Assembly (NCBI RefSeq): GCF_900005765.1
Contig: NC_041683.1
Location: 434,001-498,000, forward strand
Length of the DNA stretch: 64,000 bases
Reading direction: 5' to 3'
Source of the DNA: Plasmodium relictum
Lineage: Eukaryota > Apicomplexa > Aconoidasida > Haemosporida > Plasmodiidae
Made by a program: the position numbers and the translations under genes. Positions within the stretch are counted from its first letter, which is position 1, and each line of letters begins with the position of its first letter. The notes beneath the pieces are model-generated. The model had not been told where the DNA came from and did not search any database. It saw nothing but the letters and a program-made list of their open reading frames with translations. Below, piece by piece: positions 10,755 through 20,660 of this stretch.

Positions 10755-13700
10755 TTATAATTCATTTTCTTTTTTTTTATTTTCATTATCTATTTCATTA
10801 TTAATTTCATTATTTACTTCATTATTTATTTCACTATTTGTTTCATTATTTATTTCATTATTTATTTCATTATTAACTTTATTATATGTGTCATTAATAA
10901 TTTCTTTATACATTGCACTCTCTATTTTGTCATTAACTTCATTACATATTTCATTATTAATTTTATTATCTATATCATTAATAATTCCATTGTCTATTTC
11001 ATTCTCTACTTTATCATTAACTTCATTATCTATTTCATTCTCTATTTTGTCATTAACTTCATTATTTATTTCATTCTCTACTTGATCATTAACTTCATTA
11101 TCTATTTCATTCTCTATTTTGTCATTAACCTCATTACATATTTCATTATTAATTTTATTATCTATATCATTAATAATTTCATTGTCTATTTCATTCTTTA
11201 CTTTATCATTAACTTCATTATCTATCTCATTCTCTATTTTGTCATCAACCTCATTATATATTTCATTATTAATTTTATTATCTATATCATTAATAATTCC
11301 ATTGTCTATTTCATTCTCTACTTTATCATTAACTTCATTATCTATTTCATTCTCTATTTTGTCATTAACTTCATTACATATTTCATTATTAATTTTATTA
11401 TCTATATCATTAATAATTCCATTGTCTATTTCACTCTCTACTTTATCATTAACTTCATTATCTATTTCATTCTCTACTTTATCATTAACTTCATTATCTA
11501 TTTCATTCTCTATTTTGTCATTAACCTCATTATATATTTCATTATTAATTTTATTATCTATATCATTAATAATTTCATTGTCTATTTCATTCTCTACTTT
11601 ATCATTAACTTCATTATCTATTTCATTATTTAGTTCATCATTAATTTCATTATCTGCTTCATCCTTAATTTCATTATCTATTTCGTTATTATTTTTATTG
11701 TTAGTTTCATTCTCTACTTTATCATGAACTTCATTATATATTTCGTCATTAATTTCATTCTCTATTTTATCATGAAATTCATTATGTATTTCATTATTAA
11801 TTTTATTATATGTATCATTAATAATTTCGTCATTAAATTTATTCTCAATTTTATCATTTGGTACATTCTCTATTTTATTATCAAATTCATTACACATTTC
11901 ATTATCCATCTCATTATCCATTTCATTATCCATTTCATTATCTATTTCGTTATCCATTTCGCTATCTATTTTATTATCCATATCATTATCCATTTCACTA
12001 TCTATTTTATTATCCATCTCATTATCCATTTCGCCATATATTTTATTATCTATTTCGCTATCTATTTTATTATCCATTTCATTATCTATTTCGCCATATA
12101 TTTTATTATCCACCTCATTATTCATTTCATTATCTATTTCGTTATCCATTTCGCTATCTATTTTATTATCCATCTCATTATCTATTCCATTTTCTAATCT
12201 AATTTTTATTTCTTTAACTATTTTATCTTTTACTTCGCTATTTTTTTCATTATAAATTTTATCATTTATATCGACATTTATTTCATATATAATATCATTG
12301 TTTATCTTGTTACTAGTTTCATTATTTAATTTTTTATTTATTCTATTACTTATTTCATCATTTTCTTCATCATTATTTTTATCATTAATATCATCACTTA
12401 TTTTATTGTTAGTTTTATATGTATCTCTATTTATATTATCTCTAACCTCACTATCAATCACATTATTCACTTCTCTATATGTTTCGTTATTTGTTTTATC
12501 ATAACATTTATTATTTTTATCATTTATTATAATTTCTTTTGCATTACTTTTTTTTTCTTCTAACACGTCATAGTATATGTCCTTTTCTGTTTCATTCATT
12601 TTATTATATATTTCATTTTTTTTTTTTTCTTTCATTAAATTATCTATATTACGTTGTTCTGGCTTATCTTTCGAAGTTTTCTCCTTTTCTAAATTATTCC
12701 TTTCACTTTGTTGCAATTTTTCATTTATCTTGTTTTGAAGTTTTAAAAGTATATCTTCTTCAAATTGTGGCAAATACATTTTTTTTTTTTTTTTTTTCCC
12801 AGAATCATTTATTTTGTTAAAATTTTTTTTGTAATCAGAATTTACTGGTTGGCTATATTCTTCATACCCCTTTTTGGAATTTATTTCTTTATCGTTTTTT
12901 ACATACATACTTTTTTCTTCTAATAAATTTTCAATAAAATTTTCTTCTCCAATATATTTATCATTAATTAAAGTATGCTCTTTTATTTTTTTTTTATTTA
13001 TATCAAATTTTGTATTTTCATTGTCTTCTCTCTTTTCCAGCCAATTTTTTTTTATTATTTGTTTTTCTCTGTTTTCATTTTTATTTATCTTTAATAGTTT
13101 TGTGTTTAATGTTTTTTTTAAAATTTGATATTTATCTAAATTATTTTTTTCTTCATTTAGCAAGTTTATTTTCTCATTTTCTAAATTTGCTATTTGTTTT
13201 CTTAATTTAGCAAGAGTATTAGTTAGGATATTTATAATATTATTTTTTTCTTTTTTTAAATCATCTCTTTTTGTATTTAACATAAAAATCCTTTTTTCTA
13301 AATTTTCTTTTGAGTTTTCGTTTCCTATATCAAAAAAATTGTCTTTACCATTTTTTTTATCTATATTAAATTCATTAATTTTTTTTTTAATTTCTTCAAA
13401 TTGTTCATCTATCCTAAAAGAATAGAAAAAAGTAAAAAAAAAATTAAAAGTATATATATTTGAAGAAATAATAAGTTAAAATTCACTTCTTATTTTTAAA
13501 GTTACTTGTAAATATTTTCTTCATATAATTTATTAGCGCTTTGTAGTTGTATTAATCTAGAACATAGAGTAGATTGTTGATTTAATAAATTTTTATATTC
13601 TTTTTCTAATGTAATTTTGTTTGGTTTTTTTTTATTTGAGTCTAGTAGCCTTTCATTTTTTCTTATGCTATCTTTTAAAAATTTTATCTTTTTTTTTGTG

Positions 13701-14381
13701 TTATCTATATCTAAACATACTTGCTTATATTTTTGTTCTAAGTTAGAGAGGTATAAAGGATCTGAAAATTTTCTTATTTTTTTTTTTAGAATTAAGCTAT
13801 CTTTCTTAGCTGTTTCTATATGTTTATTTAAATAATGTAGATTTTGTTCAATAGAATTATACGTTTTTTTTAATTCTGGTTTATTCTGACTATTAATATT
13901 AACTTTATAATTCTCGCATAAAGTTATGAATTCACTTATTTTATTATTGTGTAATATTAATTCATCTAAATTATAACCTTTCTAAAAAAAAGAAAAAAAA
14001 AGAATTTAAATAAATGAAGAGATTATTTTAAATATATTTGTATATGATGTATTTATATTACTTTTGCTAATAATTTATCACTATCTTCTAAAAGTTTATA
14101 AACATTTTTTAATTCAATAGGGCAATATACTTTGTTTTTTATTATTTCATCTCTGTTTTTATTTATTTGTGTAGCTATATGAATACAAGAAAAAAGAAAA
14201 AAGAAAAAAGAAAAAAAATATTAATACGATACATTTATTATAATAATATATAAAAAAAAAGAAAAGAAATAATTTATATAAAACATTATGTTAATATTAT
14301 AATAGTACTTGTTGATGATAATTCTTTTTCATAAGAAAAACTTTTTTTAGAAGAATATCGAGAAGATTTAATAAATGACAT
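10755..14381 (-). CDS. Coiled-coil protein with long C-terminal four-residue repeat array
   Basis: There are four exons: 14381-14309, 14174-14062, 13981-13506 and 13413-10755. All junctions are GT-AG with matching phase, giving 3,321 nt and 1,106 residues. It starts MSFIKSSRYSSKKSFSYEK. Residues about 60-450 are charged and helix-prone with leucine spacing typical of coiled coil (for example KLLEDSDKLLAKGYNLDELI and LEKEYKNLLNQQSTLCSRLI). From about residue 535 to the end the chain becomes Asn/Asp/Glu-rich with Ile, Val or Met at every fourth position. I do not recognise a family. A cytoskeletal or axonemal coiled-coil protein is possible but unproven. No signal peptide or membrane segment is visible. 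Several open frames on the opposite strand within 10888-12504 are by-products of the repeat. Confidence 0.8.
10770..12500 (-). repeat. 12-bp (tetrapeptide) repeat array with 120-bp higher-order unit
   Basis: The coding strand is built from 12-bp units encoding four residues of the form polar-polar-(I/V/M)-polar, such as NEVN, DKIE, NEID and NKIN. Within about 10900-11640 ten such units form a 120-bp higher-order repeat. The block containing NKINNEIC/Y recurs with its plus-strand marker (CATTACATAT or CATTATATAT) at 10940, 11132, 11252, 11372 and 11528. These spacings are 192, 120, 120 and 156 bp, all multiples of 12. A second block at 11880-12190 is richer in Met, Ser and Gly units (NEMD, DSEM, YGEI). 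The reading frame is intact throughout. Confidence 0.95.
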
Positions 14382-15281
14382 ATTTATATTTTGAGTTCAT
14401 TTTATAATTTTTTTTTTCTTTTAGTAATAAATATGAAATCTTATCTCTCATTAAAAAAAAAATGAAAGAGAGTCAAAAATAATATATTTAGTAAAAATTT
14501 AAAAACTATAACTTTTTTATTTTAAAAAAAAATTTATAAACATTAATAATAATTCTACTTTAGTACTTCATATTTAAAAAAAAAAAAATATATTATTTAG
14601 TTCTTTTTATAGAAATATATTTCTAATAATAATATTTTTAATAAATTTTCCAAATATTAAAAAAGTTCTTAAGCAAGCTGTCTAAAAAAAAAAAGAACAA
14701 AAAATGTTAAGCATGCACTTAAAAAAATAAGAACAAAAAAATTTTAAGCACGCTCATAAAAAAAAAAAAAAAATACTTTTTATTTTTCATATTTTTACAC
14801 TTAAGAGTTAGAATATAAAGAATACGCAAAAAAAAAAAAAAAAAAAAATAGACAAAATATATGATTATTTTTTGCTATAATTTTTTTTTTGTTTTTTATT
14901 AAATACAAGAAATTCTCTTCTATTATTATAAATACTATATAAAAAAGGATATTATTTCTATTGATATACATACTCCAAAATTTAAAAAAGAAAAAAAGAG
15001 AAAAACTGAACTTTTATGTGTTTTTGTATCTTCTTATATTTGTGAAAAATAATGTTCATGTTTATATGTGTAAAAGCATTGATATATATATATATTTATA
15101 TGTAAATTTTTACAAGTATTAATAATAAAAAATATTTTCCGTATATTTTTTTATATCAAAAAAAAAAAAAAGTGAATTAACAACCTAAGTGTATTCTTTG
15201 TAATTGTTATTTATACTTGTCCTTATTTTTGGTTTATAAATAAAAATCATTTTTTTTTTCTTAAATATAATATCAAATAAA
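14382..15281. other. Divergent intergenic (shared promoter) region
   Basis: This 900-bp spacer separates the starts of the coiled-coil gene (minus) and the chorein-N gene (plus), so it should hold both promoters. It contains poly(dA) tracts at 14757-14774 and 14827-14848 and the short three-copy repeat described separately. I see no further gene. Confidence 0.6.
14669..14774. repeat. Three-copy ~38-bp tandem repeat in a divergent promoter region
   Basis: Three copies begin at 14669 (TTAAGCAAGC), 14707 (TTAAGCATGC) and 14744 (TTAAGCACGC), spaced 38 and 37 bp. Each has a GC-richer head TTAAGCANGC followed by an A-tract. The first two A-tracts are interrupted by AAGAACAAAAAA. The heads share GCANGC, which stands out against the A/T background. 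They could be binding sites or a simple minisatellite. Confidence 0.75.
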
Positions 15282-17437
15282 ATGATAGACATAATGCTTA
15301 AGATGTTTTTAGGAAAATATTTTGAATGTAAAAAAAAAAGAAAAAGAAAAAGGAAATATTACACTTTTTTTTGTTATAAATACTTAAATAATTGTTTTGT
15401 TTTGTTTTTTTTAATGCTCATAATTAAAATTTTTGTTTTTATTTATTTATAGCTTGTGACAATAATTTCATAACCATGAATATGAATGCAGGAATTGAGA
15501 TCAGAAATATAGTCATAAAAAATGATGAAATTAATAATTTTTTAAAAGTTACATCTCTATTTTTTTTTTCATGGTTTATTAAGAAATTATAATTTATCAA
15601 TTTTTTTCATACTTTTTTATTTTTTTTCTTTTTTTGTTTTTTTTTTTTTTTAAGAGCAAAAATATAGATATAGAAATAGTTTATTTGAAAATAGAAAAAA
15701 TTAATATAAGTTTTAAAACGTTGTCAGGAATATTAACCGTAAAAACAAAAAAAAAAAAATTCTCACTAATATGCTAAAATTTTGTTTTCTATGTTTATTT
15801 GGTATTATATATCATTATATATATATATATATATTACTTTTTTATTCTTTTTTCTAAAAATATATAGCTAAAATTACAAGGTGTAGACTTAAGAGTTAAA
15901 CCCAATATTCATAAAAATGCTTCTAAAGGAATAAAAAATAAGATAAAAAATTTTTTAAATAACAATCAGAATGGTAAATATAAATATATTTTAAATAATA
16001 ACTTTATATATACCAATAAGTTATAAATATGTTTTTACATTTGTATATTTATTTCTGTAAGTAAACATATAATATGTCCTTATATTTTTTTTTTTCTCTT
16101 TTTTTTTTAATAAAAAAAAAATATTACATTTAGAAAACGTAAAATTATATTCTCCTTATGATACACAAGTAAAAAAAAAAAAAAAAAAAACAGAACATTA
16201 TGTTTATCACTTTATAATTTTTTTTTTTTAATTTCACTAGAATATCTATAATGAAAGTGTAAAACTAGAAAATGATATATTGTGTTGTTGTTGTGAAAAA
16301 TACAAAAATGTTGAAAATAGTATAAGTTGTTACAATAATTATAATAGAATAAAAAAATATATATGTAACGATTGCTCAATTTTGAAAAATAAAAATAGCG
16401 AAAATAATTTAATTCAAAAACAAACACTTTTAAAAAATAAATCCTCCAAATACTATAACAGAAATGACATATACTTAGCAGATACTCCTTATATTAATAC
16501 GATTAACAATACAAATGGAGATATAGATAGAAATTCATATGAAAAAAAAAATAAACTAAATTATCTGAATTTCAATAATACAAAACATTTAAAATATTAT
16601 GATAACAACTATCAATTAAATAATAAAAAGGAGATCAAACATGATACAAATACCTTTAAAAATAGAGATAATGCTTTTTTTAATGATTTAAAAAAAAATG
16701 AAACTTCAAGTAAATGTGCATTTTTTTTAACACATTCAAATAATATAAAAAAATCACCTAATTATAATTTAAATCAAATAAATGATTATGACTATGCAAA
16801 TAAATTAAATGGGAGTATATATATAGACATAAATAAGCAGGAGGAAAGTAATCTAAATACATTAAGTGAATTAAATAAAAGTAATTTTTATGATTTTTGC
16901 AAACTTAAGAATAATTGTTCAAGTAATAGAGGAAACATATTAAAAAAAAATCTATATTTACATGATAATAGTAAATTCAACTACAAAAATAGCCTAAATG
17001 AAGATAAAAGTTTAAATTATACAAAAAATGGTGATAAGATACAATATCCATGTAATTATACAGAAAAAGAAAATCATAAATTAAAAAATTATGAAGAAAA
17101 ATTTCACGAGTTTGATAAGAATTGTAAAATTTACAAAAAAAATAACATGAGTCATCCTGTTTTTTACCAAAATCATATTATATCAAAAAAAAAAAAAAAT
17201 TTTGAAAATACATTAAGACAAAATGAATCATTAGAAAATAATTTAAGAAGAAATTCTTATTACATAAATGAAATAAATAAGGAAATTCCTATAAATACTT
17301 TATATAACAAAGTAAACGAAGGAAAAAATCCTTATAATATTAAAAATAAATATAACAATTTATTATATAGTTATAATAGTATATATAATAATAAAGACAA
17401 TAAAATAAAAATAGACAATATTTTTGACTTTAAATAA
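15282..17437 (+). CDS. Short protein with N-terminal chorein (VPS13/ATG2-type) domain
   Basis: There are six exons: 15282-15327, 15453-15547, 15655-15738, 15868-15973, 16134-16168 and 16241-17437. All junctions are GT-AG and in phase, giving 1,563 nt and 520 residues. Residues 1-120 read like a chorein-N domain: MIDIMLKMFLGKYFE at the start, then a strand around NAGIEIRNIVI, then EIVYLKIEKINISFKTLSG and LTLKLQGVDLRVKP. In known proteins this domain caps a long lipid-transfer groove and inserts between membranes (VPS13, ATG2, BLTP families). Here it is followed by a CCCC run (residues about 140-143) and some 370 Asn/Lys-rich low-complexity residues, with no long beta-rich groove. The stop at 17435-17437 is clear. 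The four small upstream coding exons carry nearly all the domain. Function in the parasite is not known. Confidence 0.75.
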
Positions 17438-18074
17438 GTATGTAAATTAAACAACTTTTTTTCTTTCTTATTTTTCAAATTTTTTTCACTAATAATTTAT
17501 GAATATCATTTGTTTTCTTTGTTCAATAAATTGCTATCATTATACAAAAAAAAAAAAAAAAAATATGTTGACATATTTTTCCCTTTTTCTCTATATTTCA
17601 TAAAAAAATAATGTTATATTTTTTTAAGTTAATTACTAAAAGGGCTTTAAAATACTTTATTTTGTAAAATTCGCATTTTCTTCAAAACAAAATTTTTTTT
17701 ATAATTTTTATATAATAATATATATAATTGAATTAATATATTAAAAGAGACATTTTATTTATATATTACTCTACATTTAAAAAAGTGATTTTTAAAAAAT
17801 TTCATGCACAAGAATAACAAATAAATAATTAAAGAGAATTAAACAAAAAAAAAAAAAAAAAATACAAAAAAATCAAAAGTAAAAAAACATAAAAGGATTA
17901 AAAATTTTAATTTATACATTTCTTTTTCATCTTGAAAAAAATAATAATCGTAAAAAAGTTTTATTTTTATTTTTATTCATGGTTTTTCAAATAAGTCAAA
18001 GTTTTATTCACCTAAGTATATGTATATGCACATTTATATAAATTATGATGACCTGTTCAGCATAATTTTTTTTT
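17438..18074. other. Convergent intergenic region, no gene seen
   Basis: This 637-bp stretch between two stop codons is presumably both 3' UTRs. Poly(dA) runs lie at 17545-17562 and 17845-17862. No coding or structured element is supported. Confidence 0.6.
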
Positions 18075-20660
18075 TTAGGAATGGAACTGGATATTTTTTT
18101 GATTTAATAAATTAACATGCCGAGCCATTTTACTGGATCTGATAACTTTGTTAGTATCTGGTATAATTGGCATTTCACTTATTTCTGTCGGTTTTGGAAA
18201 TTCTTTAAAATAGGGATGATTTAAAGCTTCAGCTGCAGATATTCTATTTTTGGGATTAAAATGTAATAATTTTTGTAATAAATCTATTCCATTATCAGAC
18301 AAATATAAACCAGAAAATTGATTAGCTACATTTGGAAAATAGGAACGAATATTATTAACATTCATTTTAATTTTTTTTTTTTTAAATAAGTCTTTATTTT
18401 TCGATATAAATGTATATTCATAAAACTCAGGATAAGATTCTTTATCCGGTAATCCTAATAAACTTAAAATTTTCATAATTTGTTCATATTCGTTATCTCC
18501 TATAAATAGTGGTTTTTTTAATATCATTTCAGCAAAAATGCATCCTACACTCCATATATCAATTTTATTTGTATAAAATTTTTCTCCTAATAATAATTCA
18601 GGTGCCCTATACCATAAGGTTACCACATTTTTTGTAAGATTATGTATATTTATATGACCAAATTTTCTAGACATCCCAAAATCACAAATTTTTAATATTC
18701 CTCTGTTACTATATAATAAATTAGTTGGTTTTAAATCTCTGTGCATAACCCAATTAGTGTGTAAATAATTTATTCCACTTAATAACTGCTTTAGTAGGCA
18801 TTTTAATTCAGATATTGTAAAACTTGGTAATTTATTATCTAATAATATTTTTAATTCGTGTTCAATATATTCCATTACTAAATATATATCATTTAAATTC
18901 TTACCAATTACTACTTCTTTAATTGATAGGATGTTTTCGTGCTTTAGTTGTAATAATATATTTATTTCTCTCAATGAGGTTATTGCAAATCCTTCATTTT
19001 GTATACTTGAAAAATGTTTCAATTGTTTAAGAGCAACAATTTTTTTTGTTTTTTTATTCTGTGCTCTGAATACTGTACCGTATGTGCCTTCGCTTATTTT
19101 ATTTAATTTTCTATAATTTTTTACACTTCTGCATCCATTTAATATACAATCAACCTTATTTTTTTCACTGTCACTCGAATATTCATTTGGTGTTTCACAT
19201 TCTTCTACTGCATCTTCTTCATAGCTACTATTTTCATTTTTGTTTTTTTCTGTATGTTTTTCATCACTTGTCGAATTTCTTGATTCACTAATACTTTCGT
19301 GTGCATTTTCACTTATATTTTCACTAATATTTTCTTTAATATTTTCACTGATATATTCACCTATATTTTCATTTATATTTTCTATCTTTCTTTTTGATTT
19401 ATTATCATCTTTCAAGGAGCTCTTTTTCTGCAAACTTTTTTCTTCTATTTCCTTGCTATCTCTGCATACTTCATAATATTTCTTACTTTTACATGGTTCA
19501 TCATTTTCATTAAAATTTTTGGGATATGTTTGTATATTTTTCTTATCATTTATATTATAATATGACTCTTTTTTTTCTTTTTTTTCTTCACTATATTTTT
19601 CATCTTCATTAACATATGCATTTGTATTATCCTTATGTATATATTTTTTATTAATTACATCTTTTCCAATCTTGATATCTTTATGATTCGCTGCCTTGTC
19701 ATTGTCAATATACTTATAGTTTGGATATTTTAGTGTCTTACATGATTTATTTTTTTCATTAAGCTCAAAATTTCCTTTATTATATTTTTCTTTATGTTTA
19801 TCGTATTTTTCATCAGCAAATTTTGATTCTCTGTAATCAAGACTCTTTTTTTTTTCTTTTAAAAAACGCTCAGAATTCTCTGAATTATTTATTGTTTCCT
19901 TTTTATTATCAAGCTTACATGGTGATTTTTCAAATGTTTCTATTTTTTTTTCTCTTCTACTATTCATTCTTTTATTATATATTTCCGGAGAATTTTTATA
20001 TCTCTTTCTTTCATGAGATTTCTTATTTACACTATTATATCTTTCTGATGACTTCTTATTAGAATTATGAGAATATACTTTATCTATTTTATCATTTAAT
20101 TCTTCATATGATCTTTTTTTTTTTTTTTCACATGAATTCATATATTTTTTATTTATTGGTTTTATATAAATTTCATTACTACGTTTTTCATGTAATATAT
20201 CAAAACTTTTGTTTTCTCTGCTATGTAAATACTTACCCGTTATTTTATCATTTGTAAAATAGTTGCTGCTTTCTTTTTTTTTAGTATCTTTCATTTCACT
20301 CTTATGTAAATTATCAATATCGTCAATCATTTTTCTCTTCTCCTCTTCTATTTTATATTCGGAATTGAATTCTTTTATATTATTTAAATATTTCGTTGTT
20401 TTTGAAAACAGAGAATCTTTTTTATTGGTAAAATTAATGGATATATTTTGTGTATTATTCTTTACTAACATATGCTTATCTTTTTTTAAATTATTGTTTA
20501 TACTATTATTTTCATCATAATTGTGTTTTTTATTTGGTAAGTTAATTTTTTCATTACTATTAATCGAAGCTCTTGATATTTTGTTAAATCCTGCATTTTT
20601 TTTAACTGATTCGTTATTCATTGTACATTTATAATATTTTCCGTCATTATTAAAACTCAT
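18075..20660 (-). CDS. CRK1: cdc2-related protein kinase 1 (CDK11/PITSLRE-like)
   Basis: This is a single exon of 861 residues. The kinase domain occupies about residues 515-830: glycine loop ISEGTYGTVF, lysine in VALKQL, the C-helix motif ITSLREI (the counterpart of PITSLRE), MHRDLKPTNLL, DFG in ICDFGMSRKFG, activation segment LTKNVVTLWYRAPELLLG with the T-loop Thr present, and IDIWSVGCIFAEM. All catalytic residues are intact. CDK11-type kinases pair with L-type cyclins and act in transcription and splicing; in P. falciparum, Pfcrk-1 is the named member of this group. The first 510 residues form a Lys/Glu/Ser-rich extension with short SR/RS-like basic patches (SRREKK, SHERKRYK) and an ENIS-type repeat near residues 425-460. 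The gene shares a 1.7-kb divergent spacer with the ASH protein gene at 22360. Confidence 0.92.
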   Translation of the reverse strand: MSFNNDGKYYKCTMNNESVKKNAGFNKISRASINSNEKINLPNKKHNYDENNSINNNLKKDKHMLVKNNTQNISINFTNKKDSLFSKTTKYLNNIKEFNSEYKIEEEKRKMIDDIDNLHKSEMKDTKKKESSNYFTNDKITGKYLHSRENKSFDILHEKRSNEIYIKPINKKYMNSCEKKKKRSYEELNDKIDKVYSHNSNKKSSERYNSVNKKSHERKRYKNSPEIYNKRMNSRREKKIETFEKSPCKLDNKKETINNSENSERFLKEKKKSLDYRESKFADEKYDKHKEKYNKGNFELNEKNKSCKTLKYPNYKYIDNDKAANHKDIKIGKDVINKKYIHKDNTNAYVNEDEKYSEEKKEKKESYYNINDKKNIQTYPKNFNENDEPCKSKKYYEVCRDSKEIEEKSLQKKSSLKDDNKSKRKIENINENIGEYISENIKENISENISENAHESISESRNSTSDEKHTEKNKNENSSYEEDAVEECETPNEYSSDSEKNKVDCILNGCRSVKNYRKLNKISEGTYGTVFRAQNKKTKKIVALKQLKHFSSIQNEGFAITSLREINILLQLKHENILSIKEVVIGKNLNDIYLVMEYIEHELKILLDNKLPSFTISELKCLLKQLLSGINYLHTNWVMHRDLKPTNLLYSNRGILKICDFGMSRKFGHINIHNLTKNVVTLWYRAPELLLGEKFYTNKIDIWSVGCIFAEMILKKPLFIGDNEYEQIMKILSLLGLPDKESYPEFYEYTFISKNKDLFKKKKIKMNVNNIRSYFPNVANQFSGLYLSDNGIDLLQKLLHFNPKNRISAAEALNHPYFKEFPKPTEISEMPIIPDTNKVIRSSKMARHVNLLNQKNIQFHS
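19284..19385 (-). repeat. 12-bp ENIS-type repeat in the CRK1 extension
   Basis: About nine degenerate 12-bp units encode ENIN, ENIG, EYIS, ENIK, ENIS, ENIS, ENAH and ESIS. On the plus strand they appear as repeats of TTCACTNATATT. The unit length and the placement of Ile at every fourth residue match the larger array in the gene at 10755-14381. Confidence 0.8.

Noticed and set aside
10888-12504. Several long plus-strand open frames of Ile/Ser/Leu/Phe-rich sequence
   Set aside because: They lie opposite the 12-bp repeat array. Because the unit length is a multiple of three, any stop-free frame repeats stop-free. Composition is absurd for a real protein and the minus-strand gene continues through them in one frame with coding exons upstream.
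18040-18065. TATGATGA resembling a box C of a C/D snoRNA
   Set aside because: No matching D box or terminal stem at a usual distance; in A/T-rich DNA the motif is common.
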